Shown here one piece after another: positions 33,834 through 42,026 of a stretch of DNA of 64,000 nt. The translations under genes were made by a program, and so were the position numbers. Within the stretch, counting starts at the first letter, position 1; each line of letters begins with the position of its first letter. The stretch comes from Silanimonas sp044377035 (GTDB taxonomy: Bacteria; Pseudomonadota; Gammaproteobacteria; Xanthomonadales; Xanthomonadaceae). The notes beneath the pieces are model-generated. The model ran no database searches. It saw only the letters and a list, made by a program, of their open reading frames with translations, and was not told the origin of the DNA. The stretch covers positions 1-64,000 of the forward strand of contig NZ_JBILJW010000013.1 of the NCBI RefSeq assembly GCF_044377035.1. Direction: 5' to 3'.

Positions 33834-34847
33834 TTACTTCGCCGCCATCAGCGCCAGCGTGGTGTCCAGCATGCGGTTGCTGAAGCCCCACTCGTTGTCG
33901 TACCAGCTCAGCACCTTCACCAGCGTGCCGCCCATGACGCGGGTCTGCGTGCTGTCGTAGATCGAGCTGCGCGGGTCGTGGTTGAAGTCGACCGACACCA
34001 GCGGCTTCGTGTTGATGCCGAGGATGCCCTTCAGCGCGCCGTTCGAGGCCTCGAGCACGGCGGCGTCGATCTCTTCCTTCGTGGTGGCGCGGGCGGCGAC
34101 GAACGACAGGTCGACCACCGAAACGTTGATCGTCGGCACGCGCATGGCGAAGCCGTCGAGCTTGCCGTTGAGCTCCGGCAGCACCAGGCCCACCGCGGCG
34201 GCGGCGCCGGTCTTGGTCGGGATCTGGCTCATCGTGGCCGAACGGGCGCGGCGCAGGTCGGAGTGGTAGACGTCCGTCAGCACCTGGTCGTTGGTGTAGG
34301 CGTGAATGGTCGTCATCAGGCCGTGGACGATGCCCACCTTCTCGTGCAGCACCTTGGCGAGCGGCGCGAGGCAGTTGGTGGTGCAGCTGGCGTTGGAGAT
34401 GACGGTGTCCGAGGCCTTCAGCACGCCGTGGTTCACGCCGAAGACGACGGTGGCGTCGACATCGGCGGCGCCCGGGGCTGAGATCACGACCTTCTTGGCG
34501 CCACCAGCAAGGTGCGCACCGGCCTTGGCCTTCGAGGTGAAGATGCCGGTGCACTCCAGCACCACGTCGACGCCGTTCGCGCCCCACGGCAGCTTGGCCG
34601 GATCGCGCTCTGCGAACACCTTGATGCGGTCGCCATTGATGACGAGGTCGCCGCCGTCCACAGCGACGGTACCCGGGAACTTGCCGTGGGCCGTGTCGTA
34701 CTGCGTCAGGTGGGCATTGGTCTCGGCGTCGCCGAGGTCGTTGATCGCGACGATCTGGATCTCACCGTTCCGCTGCGACTCGTACAGCGCGCGGAGGACG
34801 TTGCGACCGATGCGGCCGTAACCGTTGATGCCGATCTTGATGGCCAT
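33834..34847 (-). CDS. gap: Glyceraldehyde-3-phosphate dehydrogenase
   Basis: Oxidises glyceraldehyde 3-phosphate with phosphate and NAD to 1,3-bisphosphoglycerate. 337 residues. The NAD fold starts KIGINGYGRIGRNVLRA. The active cysteine is C155 in SNASCTTNCLAP; the catalytic His is in TTIHAYTNDQ. RRARSATMSQIPTKTGAAAAVG and SWYDNEWGFSNRM are intact. The acidic residue after the second strand (AINDLGD) suggests NAD preference. AGGAG lies six bases before the ATG; TAAACT at 34885-34890 may be the -10. Upstream on the same strand the glycolytic order continues at tkt, after a 3.7-kb plus-strand insert. Confidence 0.97.
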   Translation of the reverse strand: MAIKIGINGYGRIGRNVLRALYESQRNGEIQIVAINDLGDAETNAHLTQYDTAHGKFPGTVAVDGGDLVINGDRIKVFAERDPAKLPWGANGVDVVLECTGIFTSKAKAGAHLAGGAKKVVISAPGAADVDATVVFGVNHGVLKASDTVISNASCTTNCLAPLAKVLHEKVGIVHGLMTTIHAYTNDQVLTDVYHSDLRRARSATMSQIPTKTGAAAAVGLVLPELNGKLDGFAMRVPTINVSVVDLSFVAARATTKEEIDAAVLEASNGALKGILGINTKPLVSVDFNHDPRSSIYDSTQTRVMGGTLVKVLSWYDNEWGFSNRMLDTTLALMAAK

Positions 34848-34884
34848 GGAGCGCTCCTGTGGGCGTTGAGGGGGAAAGCGCGCT

Positions 34885-34890
34885 AGTTTA
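34885..34890 (-). promoter_or_regulatory. Candidate -10 box of gap
   Basis: Minus-strand TAAACT, 4-5 of 6 matches, 38 bases before the start codon. No convincing -35. Confidence 0.35.
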
Positions 34891-34928
34891 CCCGCCCTTC
34901 CCATGCCCTGCCCCATCGTCGCCGCCCC

Positions 34929-35786
34929 ATGCCCGCCCCTGCACACCCCTTCGCCCGCCGATCCACCGCCCTGCTGGCGGCGGGCCTGGCCCTGCTGTCG
35001 CTGCTGCCCCGCACGGCCGCGGCCTGGGGCTTCGACGGGCACCGCGTCGTCGGGATGCTCGCCGAATCGGAACTCAGCCCGACCGCACGGGCCGAGGTAA
35101 AGCGCCTGCTCGCCGGGGAGCCGGAGCCGACCCTCGCCGGGGTTTCCACGTGGGCCGACACGCTGCGCGACGACCCGGCGTGGCGCCACACCGGTCGCTG
35201 GCATTGGGTGAACCTGCCGCGCACCGACCCCTGCACCTACGACGCCGCGCGCGACTGCCCCGGCGGTGACTGCGTGGTTGGCGCCATCGCCGCCCAGCGC
35301 GCGATCCTCGCCGACCGCTCCCGCAGCGACGCCCAGCGCCGCGACGCGCTGAAGTTCCTCGTGCATTTCGTCGGCGACGTGCACCAGCCTTTCCACGCCG
35401 GCTTCGGCTTCGACCGCGGCGGCAACCAGACGCAGCTGCGTTTCGACCGCCAAGGTTGGAACCTCCACAGCCTCTGGGACAGCGCGATGGTGAAGCACGC
35501 CGGCCTCGAGCCCGACGCATACGCGCGGCAGCTACGCGGTGGCCCGAGGCTTCCCGCCGATGCCACCTTGGCGCTGGCTCGCCCCGAGGAACACTGGGCG
35601 CTGGAGAGCTGCCAGGCCATCCACGACGACGGCCTCTATCCGGCCCGCCGCGCTGTGGGCCGCGGCTACCTCGACCAGCATCGACCGCTGGCGGAAACGC
35701 GTCTGCGGCAAGCGGGCGCGAGGCTCGCGGCACTGCTGGAAAGCGCGCTTGTGGCGCCAATTGATATGGATCAAACGCGCCGTTGA
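34929..35786 (+). CDS. Exported S1/P1-type zinc nuclease
   Basis: 285 residues. The signal peptide ends ...LLPRTAAA, and the mature protein would begin WGFDGHRVVG. The N-terminal Trp and the following His are zinc ligands in P1 nuclease. Other zinc ligands of the trinuclear site appear in VSTWADTLRDD, HWVNLP, KFLVHFVGDVHQPFHAGF, DRGGNQ and NLHSLWDSA. Such enzymes cut single-stranded DNA and RNA and remove 3' phosphates; here probably periplasmic or secreted, for nutrient scavenging. Its 3' end contains one of the two FNR-type sites placed before ompW. Divergent from gap. Confidence 0.93.
   Translation: MPAPAHPFARRSTALLAAGLALLSLLPRTAAAWGFDGHRVVGMLAESELSPTARAEVKRLLAGEPEPTLAGVSTWADTLRDDPAWRHTGRWHWVNLPRTDPCTYDAARDCPGGDCVVGAIAAQRAILADRSRSDAQRRDALKFLVHFVGDVHQPFHAGFGFDRGGNQTQLRFDRQGWNLHSLWDSAMVKHAGLEPDAYARQLRGGPRLPADATLALARPEEHWALESCQAIHDDGLYPARRAVGRGYLDQHRPLAETRLRQAGARLAALLESALVAPIDMDQTRR
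35761..35774. promoter_or_regulatory. FNR/ANR-type site 1 upstream of ompW
   Basis: TTGAT-ATGG-ATCAA, a perfect match to the FNR consensus TTGAT-N4-ATCAA. Lies inside the last codons of the nuclease gene, 93 bases before the ompW start. Confidence 0.75.
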
Positions 35787-35796
35787 TCGACATCAA
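35783..35796. promoter_or_regulatory. FNR/ANR-type site 2 upstream of ompW
   Basis: TTGAT-CGAC-ATCAA, a second perfect consensus site. Its centre is 22 bases, about two helical turns, from that of site 1, so both lie on the same DNA face. It overlaps the nuclease stop and ends 70 bases before the ompW start. Confidence 0.8.
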
Positions 35797-35866
35797 CGAG
35801 GGGGCGCCGAAGGCATCGGAGGATGGTCGCGACCGCAACAACGGCCTTGACCCAAGGAGTCCTGAG

Positions 35867-36475
35867 ATGAACCGCTTCCGCCTTCCACTGATCGCCGCCC
35901 TCGCCCTCGCCGCAGGCTCCGCCCATGCCGCCGACGACTGGTTCGTCCGCGCCGGCGCCACCAACGTGAGCCCGACCTCGGGCAACGGCACGCTCGCCGG
36001 CACGCTCGCGCTCGATATCGATAGCGAGACGACGCTGGGCTTCACCGTCGGCCGCTACTTGAACGACAACTGGGCGGTTGAGCTGCTGGCCGCGGCACCG
36101 TTTGGCCACACGGCAACCCTCAACGGCGCGCGCTCGGTGGACTTCAAGCACCTGCCGCCGACGCTGAGCCTGCAGTACTACTTCGGCCAGCCGGAATCGA
36201 CGGTGCGTCCGTTCTTCGGCGCTGGCCTGAACTACACGCTGGTATTCGACGAGCAGGAGCGCGGCCCGGTCGCTGGTACGCGCGTCGACCTCGACAACAG
36301 CTGGGGCCTCGCCGCCCAGGCCGGCCTGCTGTGGAACTTCAGCGACAACTGGCACGCCACCGCCGACGTGCGCTGGATCGACATCGATTCCGACGCGCGC
36401 CTCAACGGCGCCAGCATCGGCACGGCGAACGTCGACCCGCTGGTCGTCAGCCTGATGCTCGGCACCTCGTTCTGA
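35867..36475 (+). CDS. ompW: OmpW-family outer membrane protein
   Basis: 202 residues. A signal peptide (MNRFRLPLIAALALAAGSAHA) precedes DDWFVRAGATNVSP, the usual OmpW mature start. It should form an eight-stranded barrel with a hydrophobic channel. Family blocks: TTLGFTVGRYLNDNWAVELLAA, FKHLPPTLSLQYYF, VRPFFGAGLNYTL, DNSWGLAAQAGLLW and a final Phe for BAM recognition. AAGGAG stands eight bases before the ATG at 35867. Two perfect FNR-type sites lie 70 and 93 bases upstream. E. coli ompW is known to be FNR-controlled, so oxygen-dependent control is likely here too. Confidence 0.93.
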   Translation: MNRFRLPLIAALALAAGSAHAADDWFVRAGATNVSPTSGNGTLAGTLALDIDSETTLGFTVGRYLNDNWAVELLAAAPFGHTATLNGARSVDFKHLPPTLSLQYYFGQPESTVRPFFGAGLNYTLVFDEQERGPVAGTRVDLDNSWGLAAQAGLLWNFSDNWHATADVRWIDIDSDARLNGASIGTANVDPLVVSLMLGTSF

Positions 36476-36542
36476 TCGACGGCTCGCGGCACGCCGGCAC
36501 GGGATACGCTGTGTCCTTCCCGGGACGACGCCACCGCGAGCC

Positions 36543-38543
36543 ATGAGCGACCCTTTGTTGCACCGGGCCTCCCGCGCTTCTCCCGCGGGAGCGCCTACCC
36601 CTGATGCGGCGCTCGATGGCGCCATCGAGCGCATGCTCAAGCATGCCGACCACCATCTGGTGGTCGGCGCGCCCTTAGGGCTGGGCAAGCCGCACCGCGT
36701 TCTCAACGCGCTGTGTTCCCGCATCGCCGCCGACGCCAGCCGACGCCTCACGATCCTCAGCGCCCTGTCGCTGTCTCGGCCACGAGCGAAAGCCGGGCTG
36801 GAGCGGCGCTTCCTCGCGCCCTTCGTCGAGCGCCACTTCGGCGGCGATTTCGAGGACCCGACATGGTTCCTCGCGCAGCAGCGCGACGCCCTGCCGCCCA
36901 ACATCGAGGTGCAGGAGTTCTACCTGCCCTCCGGCGCATTGCTGGGCTCGAAGCAGGCCCAGCAGCACTACGCCAGCCTCAACTACACGCACGCGGCGCG
37001 CGGCATCGCGGCGCGCGATTGCAACGTCATCGTGCAGGCCGTGGCGCGCGGCCCGGACGGCCGGCTCTCGCTGTCCTGCAATCCCGACCTCACCTTCGAC
37101 CTGATCGATGCGCTGGCGGCGCGCGGCTTGGCACGCCCGCTGATGGTGGCCGAGGTGCATCCGGACCTGCCCTACATCGAACGCGGCGCTTCGGTCGATG
37201 CCGGCTTCTTCGACATCGTCCTAGAACCGGCCCCCCTGCCACCGCTATTCGCCGTACCGCGCCAGCCAGTGTCGCTCGCGGAGTTCGCCATCGGCCTCTA
37301 CGCCAGCACCCTGGTGAAGGACGGCGGCACGCTGCAGATCGGCATCGGCGCGCTGTCGGATGCGCTGACGCATGCGCTGGTGCTGCGGCACACGCGCAAC
37401 GCCGACTACCGGCGGATACTCGACGCGCTGTGGCCTGGCGCAGCGACTTCGCTCCTGGTGCGCGCGACCGGCGGTCTCGATCCCTTCGAGCACGGCCTGT
37501 TCGGCTGCAGCGAAATGGTGATGGACGGCTTCCGCGTGCTGGCCGAGGCCGGCGTGCTGAAGCGCGCCGTCGTGCCGGATGCCGCTGCGCAAGGGCGGCT
37601 CGATGCCGGCACCGCGACGGCAGCGGACATCGCGCTGCGCGAGGCCGAGGGCGAGGTGCTGCACGGCGGTTTCTTCCTCGGCAGCCGCGAGCTCTACCGC
37701 TGGCTGCAACGCATCGGCAGCGCCGACAGCGCGTTCCGCCTGCGCATGACGCGCATCAGCGAGATCAACCAGCTCGGTACCGACGACGCCCCGCTGCGGG
37801 CCGCCCAGCGCCGACACGCCCGCTTCATCAACACCACGATGATGCAGACGGTACTTGGCGCCGCCGTGTCGGATGGTCTCGCCGACGGCCGCGTGGTCTC
37901 CGGCGTGGGCGGGCAGTACAACTTCGTGGCGATGGGCCACGCGCTTCCGGACGCGCGCTCGATCCTGCTGTTCCGCGCCGTGCGCGAAAGCGGCGCCGAC
38001 GTCTCCAGCTCCCTGCTCTGGCATTACGGGCACACCACCATTCCGCGCCACCTGCGCGACGTCGTCATCAGCGAATACGGCATCGCCGACCTCCGCGACC
38101 TGGGCGACGCCGATTGCATCCGCGCGATGCTCGCCATCGGCGATGCCCGCTTCATGCCGTCGCTCGCGGCGAAAGCCGTCGCCGCCGGCAAGCTCGATCG
38201 CGCCGATCCGAGCACGTGGGCCCGCAACACCCCCGAGGCGATCGATGCCGCGCTGGCACCGTTTCGCCGCGAAGGCCTGCTGCCCGAGTACCCGATCGGC
38301 AGCGACTTCACGCCGGTGGAGCAGGATCTCGTCCGCGCCCTAGGCCGGCTGAAGCGCGACACCGCGACGCGACGCGGAAAGGCCCGCGCACTGTGGGGCG
38401 CAGTTTGGCTTGACGAGTCCCGGGCAGAGCCCCGCGAAGACGCCGCCGTCGCCCGCATGGGCTACGACGGCCGCGAGGCGTGGCGCGAAGCGCTGGAGCG
38501 GAAACTGCTGCGCGCCGCCCTGAGGGCGACGCGCCCGGACTGA
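36543..38543 (+). CDS. Acetyl-CoA hydrolase/transferase family protein
   Basis: 666 residues, long for the family because of N- and C-terminal extensions. The C-terminal domain holds the recognisable part: GGQYNFVAMGHALPDARSI-type and VISEYGIADLRDLGD sequences, with GIGALSDALTHAL and GLFGCSEMVMDGF before it. Members move CoA between acetate and other acyl groups or hydrolyse acetyl-CoA; the closest class is COG0427. The catalytic Glu cannot be assigned by eye. It starts 67 bases after ompW on the same strand and might be co-expressed with it. Its stop abuts that of tkt. Confidence 0.87.
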   Translation: MSDPLLHRASRASPAGAPTPDAALDGAIERMLKHADHHLVVGAPLGLGKPHRVLNALCSRIAADASRRLTILSALSLSRPRAKAGLERRFLAPFVERHFGGDFEDPTWFLAQQRDALPPNIEVQEFYLPSGALLGSKQAQQHYASLNYTHAARGIAARDCNVIVQAVARGPDGRLSLSCNPDLTFDLIDALAARGLARPLMVAEVHPDLPYIERGASVDAGFFDIVLEPAPLPPLFAVPRQPVSLAEFAIGLYASTLVKDGGTLQIGIGALSDALTHALVLRHTRNADYRRILDALWPGAATSLLVRATGGLDPFEHGLFGCSEMVMDGFRVLAEAGVLKRAVVPDAAAQGRLDAGTATAADIALREAEGEVLHGGFFLGSRELYRWLQRIGSADSAFRLRMTRISEINQLGTDDAPLRAAQRRHARFINTTMMQTVLGAAVSDGLADGRVVSGVGGQYNFVAMGHALPDARSILLFRAVRESGADVSSSLLWHYGHTTIPRHLRDVVISEYGIADLRDLGDADCIRAMLAIGDARFMPSLAAKAVAAGKLDRADPSTWARNTPEAIDAALAPFRREGLLPEYPIGSDFTPVEQDLVRALGRLKRDTATRRGKARALWGAVWLDESRAEPREDAAVARMGYDGREAWREALERKLLRAALRATRPD

Positions 38544-40547
38544 TTAGCGCAAGGCTTTCGCCGCCGCCACCACGTGCTCGACGGTGAAGCCGAAGTGCTT
38601 CATCAGCACGTCGCCCGGGGCCGACTCGCCGAAGCGGTCGATACCGATCACGGCGCCATCGAGGCCGGCGATCGCGCGCCAGTGCTCGGTGCTGCCGGCT
38701 TCGACGACCACGCGCTTGCGGCACCACGCCGGCAGCACGCCCTCGCGGTACTCCAGCGGCTGGCGCTTGAAGGCTTCGAAGCAAGGCATCGAGACCACGC
38801 GCGCGGCGATGCCCTCCTCGGCCAGCTTCACCGCGGCGAGGCGGGCCAGCTCCAGCTCCGAACCGGTGCCGACGAGAATCACATCGAATTTGGCGGACGC
38901 CGGATCGCTGAGCACATAGCCGCCGCGCGCGATGTCGGCCACCTGCTCGGCCGTGCGCTGCTGGTGGGCGAGGTTCTGGCGCGAGAACACGAGGCTCGAC
39001 GGACCGTCCACACGCTGCAGCGCGCAGGCCCACGACATCGCCGACTCCACCGCGTCACCCGGACGCCAGACGTCGTGGTTCGGGATCAGCCGGAGCGAGG
39101 CGAGGTGCTCGATCGGCTGGTGCGTCGGGCCGTCTTCGCCGAGACCGATCGAATCGTGCGTGTAGACGTGGATCGAGCGCACCGGCAGCAGGGCGCTCAT
39201 GCGCACCGCGTTGCGGGCGTAGTCGGAGAACACGAGGAAGGTGGCGTCGAACGGAATGAAGCCGCCGTGCAGCGCGAGGCCCGAACCGATCGCGGTCATG
39301 CCGAACTCGCGCACGCCGTAGTGGACGTAACGGGCGTCGGCGTCCGTGGTGGTGACGGCCTTCTGGCCCTTCCACGTGGTGAGGTTGGAATGCGCGAGGT
39401 CGGCCGAGCCACCCACGAGCTCCGGCAGGCGCGGGGCGAAAGCCTCGATGGCCATCTGCGAAGCCTTGCGCGAGGCCACGACCGGGCCCTCGGCCTGCAG
39501 CTTGGCGATGTAGTCCTTGGCGGCCTGCGCGAAATCGGCGGGCAGTTCGCCGGCCATGCGGCGCTCGAACTCGGCGGCCAGTTCCGGATGCGCAGACTTG
39601 TACGCGGCGAAGCGGGCGTTCCACGCCGCCTCAGCCTTGGCGCCGCGCTCGCGGGCGTCCCAGGCGCTGCGGATCTCGGCGGGGATCTCGAACGACGCGT
39701 GCGGCCACTTCAGGGCCTCGCGGGTCAGGGCGACCTCGTCCTTGCCCAGCGGCGCGCCGTGGCTGCTTTCCTTGCCCTGCTTGTTCGGCGAGCCGAAGCC
39801 GATGTGTGTGCGGCAGCAGATCAGGGTCGGGCGGTCGGTTTCAGCCTTGGCCGTGGCGATGGCCTGCTGGATCTCCTCCGGATCATGGCCATCGACGTTC
39901 TTGATCACCTGCCAGCCATAGGCTTCGAAGCGCTTGGCGGTGTCGTCGGTGAACCAGCCCTGCACCTCGCCGTCGATGGAGATGCCGTTGTCGTCCCAGA
40001 AGGCGATCAGCTTGCCCAGGCCCCAGGTGCCGGCCAGCGAACAAACCTCGTGCGAGATGCCTTCCATCAGGCAGCCGTCGCCGAGGAAGCACCAGGTGAA
40101 GTGGTCGACGACGGCGTGATCGCCGCGGTTGAAGCGCTGCGCCAGCAGGCGCTCGGCCAGCGCCATGCCCACGGCGTTGGCGATGCCCTGCCCCAGCGGG
40201 CCCGTGGTGGTCTCGATGCCCGGGGTGATGTGGCGCTCCGGATGGCCAGCGGTCTTCGAATGCAGCTGGCGGAAGCGCTTCAGCTCATCGAGCGGCAGGT
40301 CGTAGCCGGCGAGGTGCAGCAGCGCGTAGTGCAGCATCGAGCCATGGCCGTTCGACAGGACGAAGCGGTCGCGGTCCGGCCACTTCGGATTCGCCGGATT
40401 GTGCGTGTGATGGTCGTTCCACAGCACTTCCGCGATATCGGCCATGCCCATGGGCATGCCGGGGTGGCCCGACTTGGCGGCCTCGACCGCGTCGATGGCA
40501 AGGAAACGGACAGCGTTCGCGAGGTCGCGGCGGGCGGGACGGGTCAT
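38544..40547 (-). CDS. tkt: Transketolase
   Basis: Thiamine-diphosphate enzyme exchanging two-carbon units in the pentose phosphate pathway. 667 residues, standard length. N-terminal RRDLANAVRFLAIDAVEAAKSGHPG; ETTTGPLGQGIANAVGMA; the ThDP-binding GDGCLMEGISHE with downstream WDDNGISIDG; catalytic Glu region VREFGMTAIGSGLAL; and HDSIGLGEDGPTHQPIEHL. First gene of the minus-strand run toward gap, pgk, pyk and fba. A possible -10 (GACAAT) lies at 40613-40618. Confidence 0.97.
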   Translation of the reverse strand: MTRPARRDLANAVRFLAIDAVEAAKSGHPGMPMGMADIAEVLWNDHHTHNPANPKWPDRDRFVLSNGHGSMLHYALLHLAGYDLPLDELKRFRQLHSKTAGHPERHITPGIETTTGPLGQGIANAVGMALAERLLAQRFNRGDHAVVDHFTWCFLGDGCLMEGISHEVCSLAGTWGLGKLIAFWDDNGISIDGEVQGWFTDDTAKRFEAYGWQVIKNVDGHDPEEIQQAIATAKAETDRPTLICCRTHIGFGSPNKQGKESSHGAPLGKDEVALTREALKWPHASFEIPAEIRSAWDARERGAKAEAAWNARFAAYKSAHPELAAEFERRMAGELPADFAQAAKDYIAKLQAEGPVVASRKASQMAIEAFAPRLPELVGGSADLAHSNLTTWKGQKAVTTTDADARYVHYGVREFGMTAIGSGLALHGGFIPFDATFLVFSDYARNAVRMSALLPVRSIHVYTHDSIGLGEDGPTHQPIEHLASLRLIPNHDVWRPGDAVESAMSWACALQRVDGPSSLVFSRQNLAHQQRTAEQVADIARGGYVLSDPASAKFDVILVGTGSELELARLAAVKLAEEGIAARVVSMPCFEAFKRQPLEYREGVLPAWCRKRVVVEAGSTEHWRAIAGLDGAVIGIDRFGESAPGDVLMKHFGFTVEHVVAAAKALR

Positions 40548-40612
40548 CGGCAGGCCTGGGCAGGAGGCGGAAAGGGAGGCCGACGACCCCGGGTGGCGAG
40601 GCGCGGCCCCCT

Positions 40613-40618
40613 ATTGTC
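40613..40618 (-). promoter_or_regulatory. Candidate -10 box of tkt
   Basis: Minus-strand GACAAT, 66 bases before the start codon, in an otherwise GC-rich gap. No matching -35. Confidence 0.3.
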
Positions 40619-40675
40619 CCACCCCGAGGGCGCGCACGTCGCCCTTGAAGGCTCGGGACGGGGCTGGTAGCGGCC

Positions 40676-42016
40676 TCAGGCCGCCTTGGCGGCCACGTCC
40701 TCCGCAGGGTCCTCCGATTCGCCGCGTGAGACCACGACCGTGCCCACGAGGTCGCCGGTCACGTTCACCGCCGTGCGGCACATGTCGATGAAGCGGTCCA
40801 CGCCGAGGATCAGGGCGATGCCCTCCGGCGGGATGCCAAACATCACGAGGATCGACGCGATCACAGGCAGCGAGCCGCCCGGCACGCCGGCCGCGCCGAT
40901 GCCGCCAAGGATGCACATCAGCAGCACCAACACCTGCTGGCCCAAGCCCAGCTCGATGCCGAAGAACTGCGCGAGGAACAGCACCACCACGCCCTCGAAC
41001 AGCGCCGTGCCGTTCATGTTGGCGGTGGCCCCCAGCGTGCAGACAAAGCGGCCGATGCGCTTGGGCGTGCCCAGCACCTCCTCCGCCACGCGCAGTGTCG
41101 TTGGCAGCGTGGCCGAACTCGACGAGGTGGAGAACGCCGTCAGGATCACCGGCTCCGCCTTCTTGAAGAACTCGATCGGATTCATCCGGCCGATGAACCA
41201 CAGCAGCAGCGGGAACACCACGAACATGTGAACGGCGAGCGCGCCGACGGCCACCGCCACGAACTTGGCCAGCGGCAGCAGGGCCGCGAAACCCTTCAAC
41301 GCGATGAGGTTGAATATCAGCGCGGCCACCGCATACGGCGCCAGCCGGATCACCGCGTTGATCAGCTTCAGCGTGATGTCGTAGACGCCCTGCAGCGTGC
41401 CCACGAAGGTGCGCACGCCCTCGGTCTTCACCGTGGCGGCGCCGATGCCGAACAGCAGCGCGAAGAACATCACGCCGATCAGATTGCCCTCGACGCCCGC
41501 CTGCAGCGGATTGCGCGGCACGATCGACAGCAGCACCTGCATCGCCGAGGCCGCCTCGCCACGTTCGACGATGCCCGCCGCCTGCGTCGAAGACTCGGCG
41601 ATCAGTTTCTGCCCGACCGCCGGATCAATGCCCACGCCCGGCTGGAACACGTTCACGGCGACGAGACCGATCGTCACGGCAATGCCGGTCACGAGCAGGA
41701 TGAATGCCAGCGTCTTCAGCCCGATGCGCCCGAGCGACTTCGGATCACCGATCTCGACGACGCCCAGCACCAGCGCCGAGAACACCAGCGGCAGCACCAG
41801 CATGAACAGCAGGTTGAGGAAGATCGAGCCGACCGGCTGCGTCACCCACTTCAGCGTCGCGGCGAGCCAGGGCAAGGTCTGCTGCACGCCCTCGGCATCG
41901 ACGACCTGCCCGAACGAGAACGCCAGCCCTCCAGCGACCGCGCCCGCTGCGAAGCCGAGCAGCATCTTCGTGTGCAGGGCCAAGCCCGGCCCCTCCGTTG
42001 CGCTACCGACACCCAT
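40676..42016 (-). CDS. Dicarboxylate/amino acid:cation symporter (DAACS)
   Basis: 446 residues with eight membrane helices and two re-entrant hairpins, as in GltPh. Signature sequence: SSSSATLPTTLRVAEE (first hairpin), GATANMNGTALFEGV (helix 7 with NMNGT, the cation and substrate site) and GGIGAAGVPGGSLPV (second hairpin). It imports glutamate, aspartate or C4-dicarboxylates with Na or H. The exact substrate cannot be set; the Arg normally binding the side chain is not assignable by eye. It lies 10 bases downstream of another symporter gene on the same strand, so the two form a transport operon. Confidence 0.92.
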   Translation of the reverse strand: MGVGSATEGPGLALHTKMLLGFAAGAVAGGLAFSFGQVVDAEGVQQTLPWLAATLKWVTQPVGSIFLNLLFMLVLPLVFSALVLGVVEIGDPKSLGRIGLKTLAFILLVTGIAVTIGLVAVNVFQPGVGIDPAVGQKLIAESSTQAAGIVERGEAASAMQVLLSIVPRNPLQAGVEGNLIGVMFFALLFGIGAATVKTEGVRTFVGTLQGVYDITLKLINAVIRLAPYAVAALIFNLIALKGFAALLPLAKFVAVAVGALAVHMFVVFPLLLWFIGRMNPIEFFKKAEPVILTAFSTSSSSATLPTTLRVAEEVLGTPKRIGRFVCTLGATANMNGTALFEGVVVLFLAQFFGIELGLGQQVLVLLMCILGGIGAAGVPGGSLPVIASILVMFGIPPEGIALILGVDRFIDMCRTAVNVTGDLVGTVVVSRGESEDPAEDVAAKAA

Positions 42017-42026
42017 CGTGATCGCC

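Noticed and set aside
34848..34857. Palindrome GGAGCGCTCC over the gap ribosome-binding site as an RNA switch
   Set aside because: A 10-base perfect palindrome leaves only a two-base loop, too tight for a useful hairpin; it is simply the Shine-Dalgarno with its neighbour bases.
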